A stretch of DNA of 64,000 bases from Bernardetia sp. ABR2-2B (lineage in GTDB: Bacteria > Bacteroidota > Bacteroidia > Cytophagales > Bernardetiaceae): the NCBI RefSeq assembly GCF_037126435.1, contig NZ_CP147020.1, positions 2,841,293-2,905,292 on the forward strand. The letters are read 5' to 3'. Positions 1-7,763 of this stretch are shown here, one piece after another. The notes below the pieces were generated by a model. It was given only the letters and a program-made list of their open reading frames with translations. It did no database searches and was not told where the DNA came from. Within the stretch, counting starts at the first letter, position 1. The number at the start of each line of letters is the position of its first letter. The position numbers were made by a program, and so were the translations under genes.

Positions 1-105
1 ATCGAACTTGACCTTAACGACGATGAGAAAGCACTTTTAGAAACTTCTCGTCAGCACGTTAAAGAAGTAATGGATACTTTTGACTCTATGAATGCAACTG
101 CATAA
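1..105 (+). CDS. mdh: Malate dehydrogenase, C-terminal end (partial)
   Basis: The window opens inside a reading frame that ends at TAA 103-105. The last 34 residues (IELDLNDDEKALLETSRQHV then a short tail) resemble the C-terminal helix of bacterial lactate/malate dehydrogenases, which typically read 'xELxLxxxEKxxLxxSxxxVKxxM'. Malate dehydrogenase oxidises malate to oxaloacetate in the TCA cycle. Only the tail is visible, so no catalytic residue can be checked and the identification rests on the helix pattern. A terminator follows directly. Confidence 0.62.
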   Translation: MELDLNDDEKALLETSRQHVKEVMDTFDSMNATA

Positions 106-126
106 GTTGAATCAAATATTTTTTAT

Positions 127-161
127 AAAAAAGTCCATAATTCATTTTATGGGCTTTTTTT
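127..161 (+). terminator. Rho-independent terminator after the malate dehydrogenase gene
   Basis: An inverted repeat (AAAAGTCCATAA paired with TTTATGGGCTTTT, one G-U pair) is followed by a T run. It lies 22 bases after the stop codon. The A-rich left side gives it some bidirectional character. Confidence 0.8.
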
Positions 162-292
162 GTGGATAATATTTCAAAACTATATGTACTGGTTAAACTT
201 GTAAAGTCAGTTCAAACATGTTTATTATATAATTCGTATTTTTAGTGTTTTGTTAATCACAATTCAATTTATTCTTTTAAGATTCTATTATT

Positions 293-916
293 ATGCCTAA
301 TGGCGTTCACTATTTAGATACAAAATCTGCTCAAATTTATCAAAGTTCTTCTGACCAGTTATATTTCTTCAAAGTATTTATTGGAAACCAAACTATCGAA
401 GTAGAAGAAGGTGATTGTATTTATTATTTTGATGATGTTCTTGAGTATGCACATTTAAAAAAAGGAAAGTGTAGCATCAACTCTTTGCATTGTGCTACAC
501 TTATACGAGGTTATATGCCTCCAGAAGCTAGTATTTCTCTCAAAGGAGTTACGGTTCTGCCGTATATCAATGGCTGTTCTACTAAACAGCTTTTTCCTCC
601 CATTAGGCAAGGCGACCCTACTTTGCAATATCTTTATATGCCTCCTAATAGTAGTGAACAGGCTCATCACATACACTCTACAGCACGAGTGGTTCTTGTA
701 CTGAGAGGAAAAGGACAAAGCATTGTCGGCTTAGATAAACATGCACATACTGAAGAATTATATAAAGGAAAAGTTTGTATATTAGAGCCTATGTGTCCTC
801 ATCATTTTGAAACACCTTTTGACGAACCTCTAGTTGTAGTTCCTCTGCATATTTTTTCGTCTATACCTCAATCTGAACAAAATCACCCTATGTATAATGG
901 TACTTACAGAATATAA
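293..916 (+). CDS. Cupin-fold protein, first gene of a three-gene operon
   Basis: This is a 207-aa protein without a signal peptide. Residues about 115-190 carry a cupin-like stretch: HHIHSTARVVLVLRGKG, then a region with acidic residues, then EPMCPHHFETP. The His-rich first half and later His pair are positioned as the metal ligands of a small beta-barrel cupin. Cupins include dioxygenases, isomerases and sugar-binding regulators, so the reaction cannot be named. The gene overlaps the next one by 20 bases and that gene lies 6 bases from the PP-loop gene, so the three are probably translated as a coupled unit and act in one pathway. The N-terminal 110 residues match nothing I recognise. Confidence 0.6.
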   Translation: MPNGVHYLDTKSAQIYQSSSDQLYFFKVFIGNQTIEVEEGDCIYYFDDVLEYAHLKKGKCSINSLHCATLIRGYMPPEASISLKGVTVLPYINGCSTKQLFPPIRQGDPTLQYLYMPPNSSEQAHHIHSTARVVLVLRGKGQSIVGLDKHAHTEELYKGKVCILEPMCPHHFETPFDEPLVVVPLHIFSSIPQSEQNHPMYNGTYRI

Positions 917-1289
917 AACTATTTTTGATGACTTCATCAAATCATTTAATAAAATGTGTGGGGAGTCAGGGCATACCTACTTGGTTCGTCAGCAGACCTA
1001 TAACTATGAAACAGGTTCTCGGACAGTTGATGAAAAATATAAAGTTAAATACAAACATGATAGAAAAGACAATACTTGGGAAATTTATGCTACTCCAAGA
1101 AGTTGGTTTTCGTTCAAGAAATTTCCACTTATCAAACTTGAATTTTCTGATAAGATAGTTATTACAGGCATTGCTACTAATAAAATAGACTCTATTGTAG
1201 AGAATAATGTTGATAGCTTGAAAAAGCTACTTAAAGACTACCAAGAAAAAGTTAGAAATCTCAATCCTGATACTTTTGCTCGTCTATAA
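897..1289 (+). CDS. Hypothetical protein in cupin/PP-loop operon
   Basis: A 130-aa soluble, lysine-rich protein that I do not recognise. It has no signal peptide or membrane segment. A central part with alternating strands (residues about 45-95, with TWEIYATPRSW and LEFSDKIVITGI) suggests a small alpha/beta or beta-sandwich fold, followed by a C-terminal amphipathic helix. Its ATG lies inside the end of the cupin gene and its stop is 6 bases before the PP-loop gene, so it is very likely co-expressed with both. Overlapping starts of this kind usually mark a fixed stoichiometry or a shared pathway. Confidence 0.6.
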   Translation: MVLTEYKTIFDDFIKSFNKMCGESGHTYLVRQQTYNYETGSRTVDEKYKVKYKHDRKDNTWEIYATPRSWFSFKKFPLIKLEFSDKIVITGIATNKIDSIVENNVDSLKKLLKDYQEKVRNLNPDTFARL

Positions 1290-1295
1290 ATTAAA

Positions 1296-2309
1296 ATGAT
1301 GAACACTCCACTAACTTTTCTACCTTTATCAAAACTGCTGCGAAATCCTTTTTATTACAGAAAATGTAAAAAGGAATACTTAGCTGCTTGTCGTTTTTTT
1401 GGGTGTACACTCATAGATCGTACACAAACATTAGATATTGGACATTTAAAGTTTAAGGTTCTTGACCCTCTCTATGATTTTCAAAAAACAGAACTTAGTT
1501 TCAAACAGATATCCCTTCTCAGAGCAAAACAATTACTAACATTTGCCCAAGAAACTGATAAAAGAATTTGCTTGTTATGGTCTGGAGGAATCGATTCTAC
1601 TGTTGCTCTTGTGGCTCTTATTCAAGTAGCACAAGAAAAAGGTAATTTAGATAATCTTGAGGTATTATTATCTGCAGAATCTATCAATGAATTTCCTAAC
1701 TTTTTTGAACAAGTTATACAAAGTAAAATTAATTATACGCTTTATCAGCCTCCTCTTTATCCACTTTTAGAAGACAAAACCAAAATCTTTATTACAGGCG
1801 AACACGGCGACCAGCTTTTTGGTAGTGATAAAGCAAAATATTATGTTCTATCAGAAGATGCTTTCAAGCCTTATCCAAATATTTTACCTTTTATGATTGG
1901 GCGAAAATTGGGTACAGAAAAACACACCCAAAAAATGCTAGACTTTCTAGTTCCACAAATCAAAAAATCGCCTTTTCCTATTGACACACTTTATGATTAT
2001 CTTTGGTGGATGAATTTTTCTCAAAAATGGCAACACGTATCTTTGCGACTAATTAGCAAATCAGAAGGCTTGATTTTAGGACAAGATATGATTCACTTTT
2101 TCAGTAGTTCTGAATTTCAGTCGTGGTCAATCTCTAATCATCCTCTTAAAATTGATAGAGCTTGGAACACCTATAAGAAAGTTGCTAAAGCATTTATTCA
2201 TGATTTTTTTGAGGATGAGGAGTATTTCTTGTATAAAGAAAAAGAACCTTCTCTTAAAGATGCTATTGTAGAAGAAAAACGAAATTTGTTTGTGAGTTTT
2301 CTTAAGTAA
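1296..2309 (+). CDS. Asparagine-synthase-like PP-loop amidotransferase/ligase without glutaminase domain
   Basis: A 337-aa protein whose PP-loop is clear: LLWSGGIDSTVALVAL, with SGGIDS at residues 96-101. A second motif, TGEHGDQLFG (about 167-176), matches the SGEGADELFGG loop of asparagine synthetase B. Asparagine synthetase normally has an N-terminal Ntn glutaminase with Cys2. That domain is absent here, so the enzyme would use free ammonia or another amine, or act as an adenylating ligase. Such stand-alone domains occur in natural-product, glycan and phage-borne pathways. Two in-frame ATGs (1296 and 1299) are possible starts. The neighbours (cupin, unknown, then galE 75 bases downstream) hint at modification of a sugar or small molecule, but the substrate is unknown. 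Confidence 0.75.
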   Translation: MMNTPLTFLPLSKLLRNPFYYRKCKKEYLAACRFFGCTLIDRTQTLDIGHLKFKVLDPLYDFQKTELSFKQISLLRAKQLLTFAQETDKRICLLWSGGIDSTVALVALIQVAQEKGNLDNLEVLLSAESINEFPNFFEQVIQSKINYTLYQPPLYPLLEDKTKIFITGEHGDQLFGSDKAKYYVLSEDAFKPYPNILPFMIGRKLGTEKHTQKMLDFLVPQIKKSPFPIDTLYDYLWWMNFSQKWQHVSLRLISKSEGLILGQDMIHFFSSSEFQSWSISNHPLKIDRAWNTYKKVAKAFIHDFFEDEEYFLYKEKEPSLKDAIVEEKRNLFVSFLK

Positions 2310-2384
2310 TCCAAAACTATTCTGAAAATAGTTTGAGATATAAATGAACTTATTTTTCATCAGTCAAAGTTTAAAACATTTATC

Positions 2385-3476
2385 ATGCAAAAGAAAGTAA
2401 TTATTACAGGAGGTTGTGGCTATATTGGCTCACATACCGTTGTTGAGTGTTTGGAAAATTACACAAAGAAAAACGGCTATGAACAGGATTATCAAATAAT
2501 TTCTATCGATAATCATCTAAACTCTTCTTCTTCTGTAATTGAAAACATAAAAAAACTAACAGGTAGAGAAGTGAAAAATTATGATATAGATTTGTGTGAT
2601 TACGACAAGACAAAAGAAGTTTTTGAGAAAGAAGTAAATAGTAGTTCTGAGTCAGATTCTGAAATAATAGGTATTATTCATTTTGCTGCCTTAAAGTCTG
2701 TTCCTGATTCTGTCGCTGACCCAGTATTTTATTATCAGAATAATCTAAATTCTTTGCTCAATATTTTGAAGTTGAGTAAAGAATATAAAGTAGAGAATTT
2801 TATTTTTTCTTCTTCTTGTTCAGTTTATGGAAATGTGGAAAAATTACCTGTTTCAGAAACCACGCCTTTCGGAGCAGCAGAATCTCCTTATGCCTATACC
2901 AAACAAGTAGGAGAAAGAATGATAATTGATTTTGCAAAAACTTCTGAACATCAAAAGTTTGTTTTGCTTCGATATTTCAATCCTGTAGGAGCGCATATTT
3001 CGGCACAAATTGGAGAAGACCCAAAAAATCCACCGACTTCGCTTGTTCCGATTATTACACTAACGGCAGCAGGAAAAAGAGATAAAATGCACGTTCATGG
3101 AAGCGATTATAACACTCGTGATGGTTCTTGTATTCGTGATTATATCCACGTTTCGGATATTGCAGAGGCACATCGTTTGGCTATTGATTTTCTAGTAGAA
3201 AATAATCAGAATGACAATAAAGAGGTAAATCAAGTAGAGATTTTTAATTTAGGAACAGGAAACGGAGTAACTGTTTTGGAAGCTATAAAAGCCTTTGAAA
3301 AAGTAAGTAATAAGAAACTTAATTACAAATTAGGAGAGCGAAGAGAAGGAGATGTAGTAGAAATTTATGCAGATAATGAAAAAGCAAAAACTGTTTTGGG
3401 ATGGATACCTAAATATGGGATAGAAGAAATGATGCGTTCTGCGTGGAAATGGCAAAAGAACGTTTTAGGAAATTAA
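2385..3476 (+). CDS. galE: UDP-glucose 4-epimerase
   Basis: A 363-aa extended short-chain dehydrogenase that interconverts UDP-glucose and UDP-galactose for cell-surface glycans. The NAD-binding motif GGCGYIGSH lies at residues about 9-17 and the catalytic YxxxK is in SPYAYTKQVGE (about 165-175). The family motif LRYFNPVGAH and the GDGSCIRDYIHVSDI-like stretch are also present. It is about 25 residues longer than the usual 338 aa, mostly in acidic, Ser/Asn-rich loop insertions near residues 75-95 and 270-280. It follows the PP-loop gene by 75 bases on the same strand and may be transcribed with it. Confidence 0.93.
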   Translation: MQKKVIITGGCGYIGSHTVVECLENYTKKNGYEQDYQIISIDNHLNSSSSVIENIKKLTGREVKNYDIDLCDYDKTKEVFEKEVNSSSESDSEIIGIIHFAALKSVPDSVADPVFYYQNNLNSLLNILKLSKEYKVENFIFSSSCSVYGNVEKLPVSETTPFGAAESPYAYTKQVGERMIIDFAKTSEHQKFVLLRYFNPVGAHISAQIGEDPKNPPTSLVPIITLTAAGKRDKMHVHGSDYNTRDGSCIRDYIHVSDIAEAHRLAIDFLVENNQNDNKEVNQVEIFNLGTGNGVTVLEAIKAFEKVSNKKLNYKLGERREGDVVEIYADNEKAKTVLGWIPKYGIEEMMRSAWKWQKNVLGN

Positions 3477-3483
3477 AGACAAT

Positions 3484-3508
3484 AAAAAAGGCTTATCAAA
3501 TGTAATGA
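3484..3508 (+). repeat. Truncated terminator half, identical to the reverse complement of 11559-11583
   Basis: These 25 bases just after galE are a perfect inverted copy of bases 11559-11583, most of the terminator hairpin behind the gene at 11173. Here the 3' arm of the hairpin stops after TGA and the sequence changes abruptly into the gene remnant at 3509. It looks like a terminator cut by an insertion or recombination event. Confidence 0.7.
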
Positions 3509-3618
3509 CAAAATAGGAAAAGGAAGAGCTAATCAAAAATTTGCTTTACCCTTTAAACTATCAAAATGAAACTTTTGAGGAATTGATGGAATATGCTAAT
3601 TCATATTTTTCTAAATAG
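3509..3618 (+). pseudogene. Broken 3' end of a paralogue of the 135-aa gene at 11873
   Basis: Read in frame to TAG 3616-3618, this stretch gives EKEELIKNLLYPLNYQ and EELMEYANSYFSK, nearly identical to the C-terminus of the protein encoded on the minus strand at 11873-12280 (EKEELVKNLLYPLNYQ, KELMEYANSYFSN). By eye there are about seven base differences over roughly 100 bases. A TAG at 3514-3516 and the lack of any upstream frame or start show that it is a remnant. The five prime end of the remnant abuts the truncated terminator half. The mixture of near-identical sequence and a sharp left edge implies a fairly recent duplication or gene loss. Confidence 0.8.
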
Positions 3619-3711
3619 CAGATTCATAAAAAATCTTTAGTAGTATGCTTTTTTTTATTAAATTGATACTCTATTGAATACTAAAAACAGATTTATTCCC
3701 CTTCTACAACT

Positions 3712-4440
3712 ATGAAAAAAACAACTAATTTATCCAATTTGATGGTGATGGATATCGAAACGGTTGCTTCCCACGCTACTTTCGAAGAGCTTCCAGAAAA
3801 CTTAAAATCTCTTTGGGAGAAAAAAGCTGCACGAATTTCTCCAGACAATACTCCAAAAGAAGCTTTTGAAGAGAAAGCAGGAATTTATGCCGAGTTTGGA
3901 AAAGTAGTAGTTATCGGAATTGGTTTTTTTGTAGCTCAAAAGAATGAAGAAGGAAAAGAAGAACAGGTTTTTAGAGTCAAATCGTTGGCGTCTGATAATG
4001 AAAAAGAGCTGTTGGAAGATTTTATAAAAGTAGTAGAAAAATTTGGTAAGAACTTGCAGTTTGTGGCACACAATGGAAAAGAATTTGATTTTCCGTATCT
4101 CTGCCGTCGTATGCTTATCAATGGTCTTGATATTCCGTATGCGTTGGATATTTCAGGCAAAAAGCCGTGGGAAATAAATCATATCGATACGATGCACATG
4201 TGGAAGTTTGGCGACTACAAAAACTTTACGTCTCTTTCTCTTTTGGCTGCCGTTTTTGGGTTGGCTACTAGTAAAGATGATATTGATGGAAGCGAAGTAA
4301 ATGGTGTTTATTACAATGAAAAGGATTTGAATAGAATTGCTGTTTATTGTACAAAAGACGTAATCTTGACAGGTCAATTATTTTTGAGAATGCAAAATTT
4401 ACCAATTATTAAAGAAGAGAATATTATTGTGGTGGAATAA
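3712..4440 (+). CDS. Predicted 3'-5' exonuclease related to the DNA polymerase B proofreading domain
   Basis: A 242-aa soluble protein with the three DEDDy exonuclease motifs: VMDIET (D14, E16), FVAHNGKEFDFPYL (N121, D126) and a C-terminal YCTKDVILT (Tyr and Asp about residues 213-217). This arrangement matches the stand-alone PolB-exonuclease-like family found in many Bacteroidota (the Pfam DNA_pol_B_exo2 type). The enzyme should remove nucleotides from 3' ends of single-stranded DNA, in proofreading or repair. It lies alone between a gene remnant and a methyltransferase gene on the same strand. Confidence 0.82.
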   Translation: MKKTTNLSNLMVMDIETVASHATFEELPENLKSLWEKKAARISPDNTPKEAFEEKAGIYAEFGKVVVIGIGFFVAQKNEEGKEEQVFRVKSLASDNEKELLEDFIKVVEKFGKNLQFVAHNGKEFDFPYLCRRMLINGLDIPYALDISGKKPWEINHIDTMHMWKFGDYKNFTSLSLLAAVFGLATSKDDIDGSEVNGVYYNEKDLNRIAVYCTKDVILTGQLFLRMQNLPIIKEENIIVVE

Positions 4441-4514
4441 AATACGTTTTAACACTAAGTTCTGAAATATCAAGGTTAATTAAGTTACACTAAGAGAGTA
4501 AAGAAATATCAAAA

Positions 4515-5132
4515 ATGAACTCAAAAAAACAACATTGGGAAACGGTTTATGAAACCAAAACACCACAAGAAGTAAGTTGGACACAATCCAAACCCCAAAC
4601 TTCGCTTGATTTTATCGCTTCTTGCAATTTAGATAAAAGTGCCAAAATTATTGATGTTGGTGGTGGCGAAAGTCTGCTTGTAGATTTTTTATTGAAAGAT
4701 GGATTCACAGACATTACTGTTTTGGATATTTCTTCAATTGCTTTAGAAAAAGCAAAAAAACGAGTAAAAGAAAAATTTGGAGAAAAATCAAATTATGTAA
4801 CGTGGATAGTAAGTGATGTTACAGCATTCGAACCCAAAACAAACTTTGACCTTTGGCACGATAGAGCAACTTTTCATTTCTTGACTGCTCCAAATGATAT
4901 TTCAAAATACATTCAAATCGTAGAGAAGTTTGTATCAAAAAATCTAGTTATAGCTACTTTTTCGAAAGAAGGAGCAAAAAAATGTAGTGGTTTGGAAGTT
5001 TCTCAATATAACGAAGAAAGTCTGACAGCTCAATTTAAGAGTTTCAAAAAGATTTCTTGTTTGCAAGAAGACCATACTACACCTTTCGATACAAAACAAA
5101 ACTTCTTGTTTTGTAGCTTTGAAAGAGTTTAA
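4515..5132 (+). CDS. Class I SAM-dependent methyltransferase
   Basis: A 205-aa protein with a Rossmann methyltransferase core: motif I IIDVGGGESLLVDFLL (about residues 45-60), an acidic strand end TVLDISS (about 70-76) and FDLWHDRATFHFLT as motif IV. The opening 'HWETVYETKTPQEVSW' is typical of the type 11/12 methyltransferases often annotated as thiopurine or tellurite-resistance-like. The substrate cannot be read from sequence. A terminator follows 50 bases after the stop. Confidence 0.82.
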   Translation: MNSKKQHWETVYETKTPQEVSWTQSKPQTSLDFIASCNLDKSAKIIDVGGGESLLVDFLLKDGFTDITVLDISSIALEKAKKRVKEKFGEKSNYVTWIVSDVTAFEPKTNFDLWHDRATFHFLTAPNDISKYIQIVEKFVSKNLVIATFSKEGAKKCSGLEVSQYNEESLTAQFKSFKKISCLQEDHTTPFDTKQNFLFCSFERV

Positions 5133-5183
5133 ATCTATTTCAGAGAATAAATACTTTTGTTAATTTTAGTTACAAAATTACTC

Positions 5184-5218
5184 ACACTCATACAATTCTT
5201 TTTTTATGAGTGTTTTTT
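5184..5218 (+). terminator. Rho-independent terminator after the methyltransferase gene
   Basis: ACACTCATA pairs with TATGAGTGT around a 12-base loop that is itself T-rich, followed by six T residues. Confidence 0.8.
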
Positions 5219-5325
5219 ATGCAAAATTTGAATAACTAAAAAATCAGGAATTATTACTTCTAACTTATTTTTTACCCAAAAACATAGAAATTCAGCACTT
5301 TTGACTGAACTCTATTACTTCTACG

Positions 5326-6786
5326 ATGAAAAAAAATACTCTTCCCTTTCTCATTTTTGTTTTATGCAATGGTTTGTTTCTCTTTTCTTGTTCAACTGCC
5401 GAAGCTCCTCCAAATTATACTCAAACTTCAGATAATAAAACTGAAATTCCTGCTCCTGAAATAGTTTTGCGTTCTATTCATGATGATGCGCTCATAGGCT
5501 CACCTGCTTATGCACAACTTCGCTATCTCTGCAAGGATATTGGACCTCGTCTTAGTGGCTCTAAAAATGCTCAAAAAGCTGTTGAATATATGCAAAGAGT
5601 TTTGGATTCTATGAATTTGGATAGCGTTTATTTACAGCCTGTTATGGTTCCTCATTGGGAACGTGGCGAAAAAGAATTTTGTCAGATTATTGGCAATGAC
5701 AAGAATAAAATCAATCAAAAAGTTCTTGATATTACGGCTTTAGGTGGTTCTGTCGGAACAGATGGAAGAATCAAATCTGAAATAGTAGCTGTTAATTCTT
5801 TAGAGGATTTAGAAAACTTATCTAAAAAAGAAGCTAAAAAATATGAAGGCAAAATAATTTTTGTAACACAGCCAATGAATGCAAAATTTATAAATACAGG
5901 TTCGGCGTATGGAGCTTGTTCTTCGGTACGTGTGCGTGGTGCAAATTATGCTGCAAAAGTAGGTGCAAAAGGCTTTTTATTGCGTTCGCTGACACTTGCA
6001 ACTGATAATCATCCACATACAGGAGTTATGATTTATGAAGAAGATGGAAGAAAAATTCCTGCTGCTGCACTAAGTACAAATTCGGCTAATTATTTGGAAA
6101 AATTATTAGTAAAAGCTGAAAAAGATAAGAAACCAGTAGAAATAGAATTACAAATGAATTGTGAAACGCTGCCAGATGTTCTTTCTTATAATGTTGTTGG
6201 AGAGCTTAGAGGGAGAGAAAAGCCAGAAGAAATAATTACCGTTGGTGGACATTTAGATTCGTGGGATTTGGCAGAAGGAGCGCACGATGATGGAACAGGC
6301 TGTTTGCAATCTGTTGAGGTTTTGAGATTGATTCAAAACTTAGAAGCTAGACCAAAAAGAACGATTCGTTGTGTCTTGTTTATGAATGAAGAAAATGGCG
6401 CAAGAGGAGCAAAAAAATATGCAGAAATAGCTAAAGAAAAAAATGAAAATCATATTGCTGCACTTGAATCAGATAGTGGAGGATTTACGCCACGAGGTTT
6501 TAGAGTGCAAGATTCTACTCGTTTGAAAGTTATTCAAAAATGGCAACCTTTATTTGAGCCATATAATTTACATAAAGTAGAATACGGTTATGGAGGAACA
6601 GACATTCGTCCATTAGGAGATTCTGGAACACTTTTAATTGGACTTGAACCTGATTCTCAGCGTTATTTTGACCATCATCATGCCGAAACTGATGTTTTTG
6701 AAAATGTACATGAAAGAGAGTTTTTGTTGGGAGCTGCTGCAATGGCAAGTCTTACTTATATGATGGCTGAATATGGAATAGAATAA
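5326..6786 (+). CDS. M28-family zinc metallopeptidase lipoprotein (carboxypeptidase Q-like)
   Basis: A 486-aa exported peptidase. The N-terminus is a lipoprotein signal with the lipidated cysteine at residue 22 (LFLFSCST). A PA-like insert region (about 130-280) precedes the M28 catalytic domain. That domain carries the zinc and catalytic motifs GGHLDSWD (His, Asp), AHDDGTG (bridging Asp), MNEENGARGA (catalytic Glu-Glu), ESDSGG (Asp) and HHHAETDVF (His). All residues expected for a dinuclear zinc aminopeptidase/carboxypeptidase are present. It probably trims peptides in the periplasm or at the cell surface. It is monocistronic, with a palindromic hairpin 19 bases after the stop. Confidence 0.9.
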   Translation: MKKNTLPFLIFVLCNGLFLFSCSTAEAPPNYTQTSDNKTEIPAPEIVLRSIHDDALIGSPAYAQLRYLCKDIGPRLSGSKNAQKAVEYMQRVLDSMNLDSVYLQPVMVPHWERGEKEFCQIIGNDKNKINQKVLDITALGGSVGTDGRIKSEIVAVNSLEDLENLSKKEAKKYEGKIIFVTQPMNAKFINTGSAYGACSSVRVRGANYAAKVGAKGFLLRSLTLATDNHPHTGVMIYEEDGRKIPAAALSTNSANYLEKLLVKAEKDKKPVEIELQMNCETLPDVLSYNVVGELRGREKPEEIITVGGHLDSWDLAEGAHDDGTGCLQSVEVLRLIQNLEARPKRTIRCVLFMNEENGARGAKKYAEIAKEKNENHIAALESDSGGFTPRGFRVQDSTRLKVIQKWQPLFEPYNLHKVEYGYGGTDIRPLGDSGTLLIGLEPDSQRYFDHHHAETDVFENVHEREFLLGAAAMASLTYMMAEYGIE

Positions 6787-6804
6787 TTTTATTCCTATAT
6801 TTCC

Positions 6805-6838
6805 AAACCCTAAGAGCCTTCGAAGACTCTTAGGGTTT
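6805..6838. repeat. Perfect compound palindrome between two genes
   Basis: AAACCCTAAGAG is perfectly inverted as CTCTTAGGGTTT, and the 10-base centre contains a second palindrome, CTTCGAAG. The 12-bp stem ends without a long T run, so it is a poor rho-independent terminator. It may still stabilise or end the upstream peptidase mRNA, or be a dispersed extragenic palindrome. Copy number elsewhere cannot be judged here. Confidence 0.75.
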
Positions 6839-6861
6839 AACTCTATTTTATAAAAAAAGCT

Positions 6862-7692
6862 ATGAAAACTACCTACGGATTACCTGCTAAAAGAGAAGAA
6901 CTTATAGATGTTTTAAATACTGCTTTTGCCGAGCAAAATTTAGATGATGAAGAATATGAAAACCGAGTAAAGGAAGCTCTAAATGCAAAATGTATTGAAG
7001 AGCTAGAAGTAATTATTTTTGATTTCCCTCAAGAAATAAAGAATAAACTATTTCCTAGTAAAAATATTTCACAACAAAAGTCAGACTTTCCACCTGCTGC
7101 TTTTTCATCTTCTAGTCAGCGAACTTCACATTCAAAGTCAGAGCATTCGTCTCCTAACAGTCATATTACCCACTCAAAATCAGAGTTTTCTTCATTTAAT
7201 TCAACAACTTACGTAGGCTCAGAGTTTTCTAATCTCTTTCCAGCAAGGAGTTCAAAGGCTATTTTTACTACTGACAAAGAATTAGTTTCTGTCTTAACAG
7301 AAAAAACTGTTCATTTCCAAGCTGTTTTCGGAACACAAAAGGTAGATTTTAGAAATTGTCGTTTTGAAGGACAACGTTTTAGAATAGATGTAGATAGTAT
7401 TTTTAGTAACACAACATTAGATTTGAGAAATCAAGACTTAGCAGGAAAACATATTGATATTTTTATAAAAGGTGCGCTCAACGAAATCAAAATTTATATT
7501 CCTAACGGTGGAACTGTTAATAAGAATGCAACTCTTATTTTGGGAGAGTATTCAATGAAAGACAAACGAAAAGGATTTTTAGGACAAATCAATAAATTCT
7601 TAGGCAATGAACAAGTAGAAAATGATTCAATTCCTTTCACAATCACTTTGCATGGAAATACTTTTATGGGGGCAGTAAAGATTATTTATTGA
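6862..7692 (+). CDS. SHOCT/DUF1707-like domain plus LiaF-like C-terminal domain
   Basis: A 276-aa soluble-looking protein with three parts. Residues 5-55 (GLPAKREELIDVLNTAFAEQ and the following helices) resemble the short helical DUF1707/SHOCT-like domain. Residues 75-130 are a low-complexity Ser/His linker with three imperfect repeats of the form HSKSExSSxNS. Residues 150-276 (VHFQAVFGTQKVDFRNC, a run of strands, then KIYIPNGGTV) fit the beta-helical C-terminal domain of LiaF/YvqF cell-envelope stress proteins. No membrane segment is visible, unlike true LiaF, so it may be a cytoplasmic regulator or partner in envelope sensing. That role is inferred. Confidence 0.65.
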   Translation: MKTTYGLPAKREELIDVLNTAFAEQNLDDEEYENRVKEALNAKCIEELEVIIFDFPQEIKNKLFPSKNISQQKSDFPPAAFSSSSQRTSHSKSEHSSPNSHITHSKSEFSSFNSTTYVGSEFSNLFPARSSKAIFTTDKELVSVLTEKTVHFQAVFGTQKVDFRNCRFEGQRFRIDVDSIFSNTTLDLRNQDLAGKHIDIFIKGALNEIKIYIPNGGTVNKNATLILGEYSMKDKRKGFLGQINKFLGNEQVENDSIPFTITLHGNTFMGAVKIIY

Positions 7693-7763
7693 TTTTGAAA
7701 TAAATCTAATAAAATGAGCAATAAAATATGTATTTTAGCAAAAAAATAAAAATAAACTAGAAT

